From assembly GCA_030620035.1 (NCBI GenBank), contig JAUXAE010000014.1:1-15221 (forward strand): a stretch of 15,221 bases of DNA, written 5' to 3'. Under the pieces are notes generated by a model. It searched no databases. It saw only the letters and a program-made list of their open reading frames with translations, and had not been told where the DNA came from. The stretch comes from Dehalococcoidales bacterium. GTDB taxonomy: Bacteria; Chloroflexota; Dehalococcoidia; Dehalococcoidales; JAUXAE01. Shown here piece after piece: positions 14,853-15,221 of this stretch (position 1 is its first letter; every line of letters begins with the position of its first letter). Both the position numbers and the translations under genes were made by a program.

Positions 14853-14858
14853 TATAAT
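14853..14858 (+). promoter_or_regulatory. -10 box for the 101-residue protein gene
   Basis: TATAAT lies 23 bases before the start codon, and GGAGGT (14870-14875) follows in the leader. The -35 region is poor (TTTTGT at 14831-14836, 16-base spacer) and falls inside an inverted repeat. Confidence 0.6.
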
Positions 14859-14881
14859 TAGATTGCCTTGGAGGTACTAAG

Positions 14882-15187
14882 ATGATACATCAAAGCCTCA
14901 ACTTCAAAGGAGCTACAGATTTACCGATGGCGATCAAGAGAAGTCTCGGAATCGGTAAGTTTAAAGCAAAAGTCTTTGGGCGGCCTGACGGTGAAGTTAT
15001 TGCTAAAGCTACCCAGAATCTAGGTGAGATTGTGATCAAGCTAATCCATATCAATAGAAACGATGAAGTGAGATCTATAGAGATCACCGACTCAGAATTA
15101 CACAAGGTATTGTTGATGGCTAGAGACGTCAGGAAAATGACAGGACAGCGAAGCGAAAGGGAATACGAGGAAGCGTGGCTCGAATAA
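14882..15187 (+). CDS. Unknown 101-residue protein
   Basis: The start is well supported: a perfect GGAGGT lies 6 bases before the ATG and TATAAT lies further upstream. The protein is soluble and mixed, with a basic N-terminal half (AIKRSLGIGKFKAKVFGR at 17-34), then a beta-rich looking part (EIVIKLIHINRNDEVRSIEITD at 49-70) and a charged helical C-terminus. I do not recognise a family and see no catalytic motif. It stands alone after the repeat-rich non-coding stretch and may be the first cargo gene of the island. An antisense frame of similar length exists, but it lacks a ribosome binding site. Confidence 0.68.
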   Translation: MIHQSLNFKGATDLPMAIKRSLGIGKFKAKVFGRPDGEVIAKATQNLGEIVIKLIHINRNDEVRSIEITDSELHKVLLMARDVRKMTGQRSEREYEEAWLE

Positions 15188-15221
15188 TAAGTTAAGAACA
15201 CCGGGTGAGGAACAGCCCAAA
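15188..15221. other. Window end without a recognisable feature
   Basis: The last 34 bases follow the stop of the 101-residue protein. Nothing recognisable is seen. Confidence 0.5.

Larger units (their letters stand above)
14518..14881. other. 364-base non-coding region with several inverted repeats
   Basis: No credible gene is seen here. At its left edge GGGGG (14518-14522) and CCCCC (14530-14534) can form a short hairpin without a T-tract, at best a weak terminator. Further inverted repeats are TTGCAC/GTGCAA (14620-14625 and 14650-14655), AGCCCTGA/TCAGGGCT (14673-14680 and 14699-14706), ACAATTCA/TGAATTGT (14694-14701 and 14719-14726) and TGGCC/GGCCA (14763-14767 and 14773-14777). The right end holds the promoter of the 101-residue protein gene. 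The stretch could contain recombinase arm sites, an attachment site or a structured RNA; the sequence alone does not decide. Confidence 0.6.

Noticed and set aside
14890..15201. Minus-strand frame opposite the 101-residue protein gene
   Set aside because: It has no ribosome binding site, while the plus-strand gene has GGAGGT and TATAAT.
10675..15221. CRISPR array or copy of the tRNA 3' end marking the other island border
   Set aside because: No spaced direct repeats and no second tRNA-Ile fragment were found on reading either strand; the border is probably beyond the window.

Overview
The window reads as a bacterial chromosome from the Chloroflexota, class Dehalococcoidia. The main evidence is the complete 16S rRNA gene near 8693-10206. 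Its 5' region closely resembles what I remember of Dehalococcoides 16S, and the gene is not followed directly by 23S, which fits the split rRNA genes known from Dehalococcoides. Positions 1-8500 are GC-rich, with tightly packed housekeeping genes. From about 10675 to the end the DNA is more AT-rich, more loosely packed and dominated by recombinases, so it looks like an integrated island.

Left part, 1-8500. On the minus strand an ABC-type exporter (ATPase then permease) is followed 6 bases later by the start of mtnA, whose 3' end lies outside the window. On the plus strand are two short hotdog-fold (MaoC-like) genes, probably the two subunits of one hydratase/dehydratase; only the second keeps the catalytic Asp/His pair. 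On the minus strand from 8468 to 3536 runs a compact operon: tldD, a TldE/PmbA-like gene, a PAC2-family gene, a HEAT-repeat gene and a GNAT acetyltransferase. Junctions are 1 to 18 bases or overlapping, and a good sigma-70-type promoter lies at its head.

Middle part, 8500-10675. A divergent promoter region serves tldD (minus) and the 16S gene (plus). The 16S leader carries a boxA-like element and one arm of a long processing stem, and the other arm lies after the gene (19 bp perfect plus 8 bp). The precursor can therefore be processed as a stand-alone unit. Downstream on the same strand come a gene for a 90-residue two-helix membrane protein and a tRNA-Ile(GAU) with encoded CCA.

Right part, 10617-15221. 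A large serine recombinase converges on the tRNA, and its last codons are the antisense of the tRNA gene, so this is probably an attachment-site junction. Just upstream in the same operon is a 271-residue helix-turn-helix protein of unknown role. Their promoter (TTGACT, 17 bases, TATAAT) is followed by a perfect 20-base palindrome that may be an operator. Head-to-head with this operon is a second recombinase of the tyrosine type. It consists of the catalytic domain only, with an inserted four-cysteine zinc-ribbon-like element, and overlaps a gene for a likely winged-helix protein. A 364-base non-coding stretch full of small inverted repeats follows, then a 101-residue unknown protein with its own promoter and strong ribosome binding site. 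The far end of the island and its cargo are outside the window. No CRISPR array or defence system was recognised.
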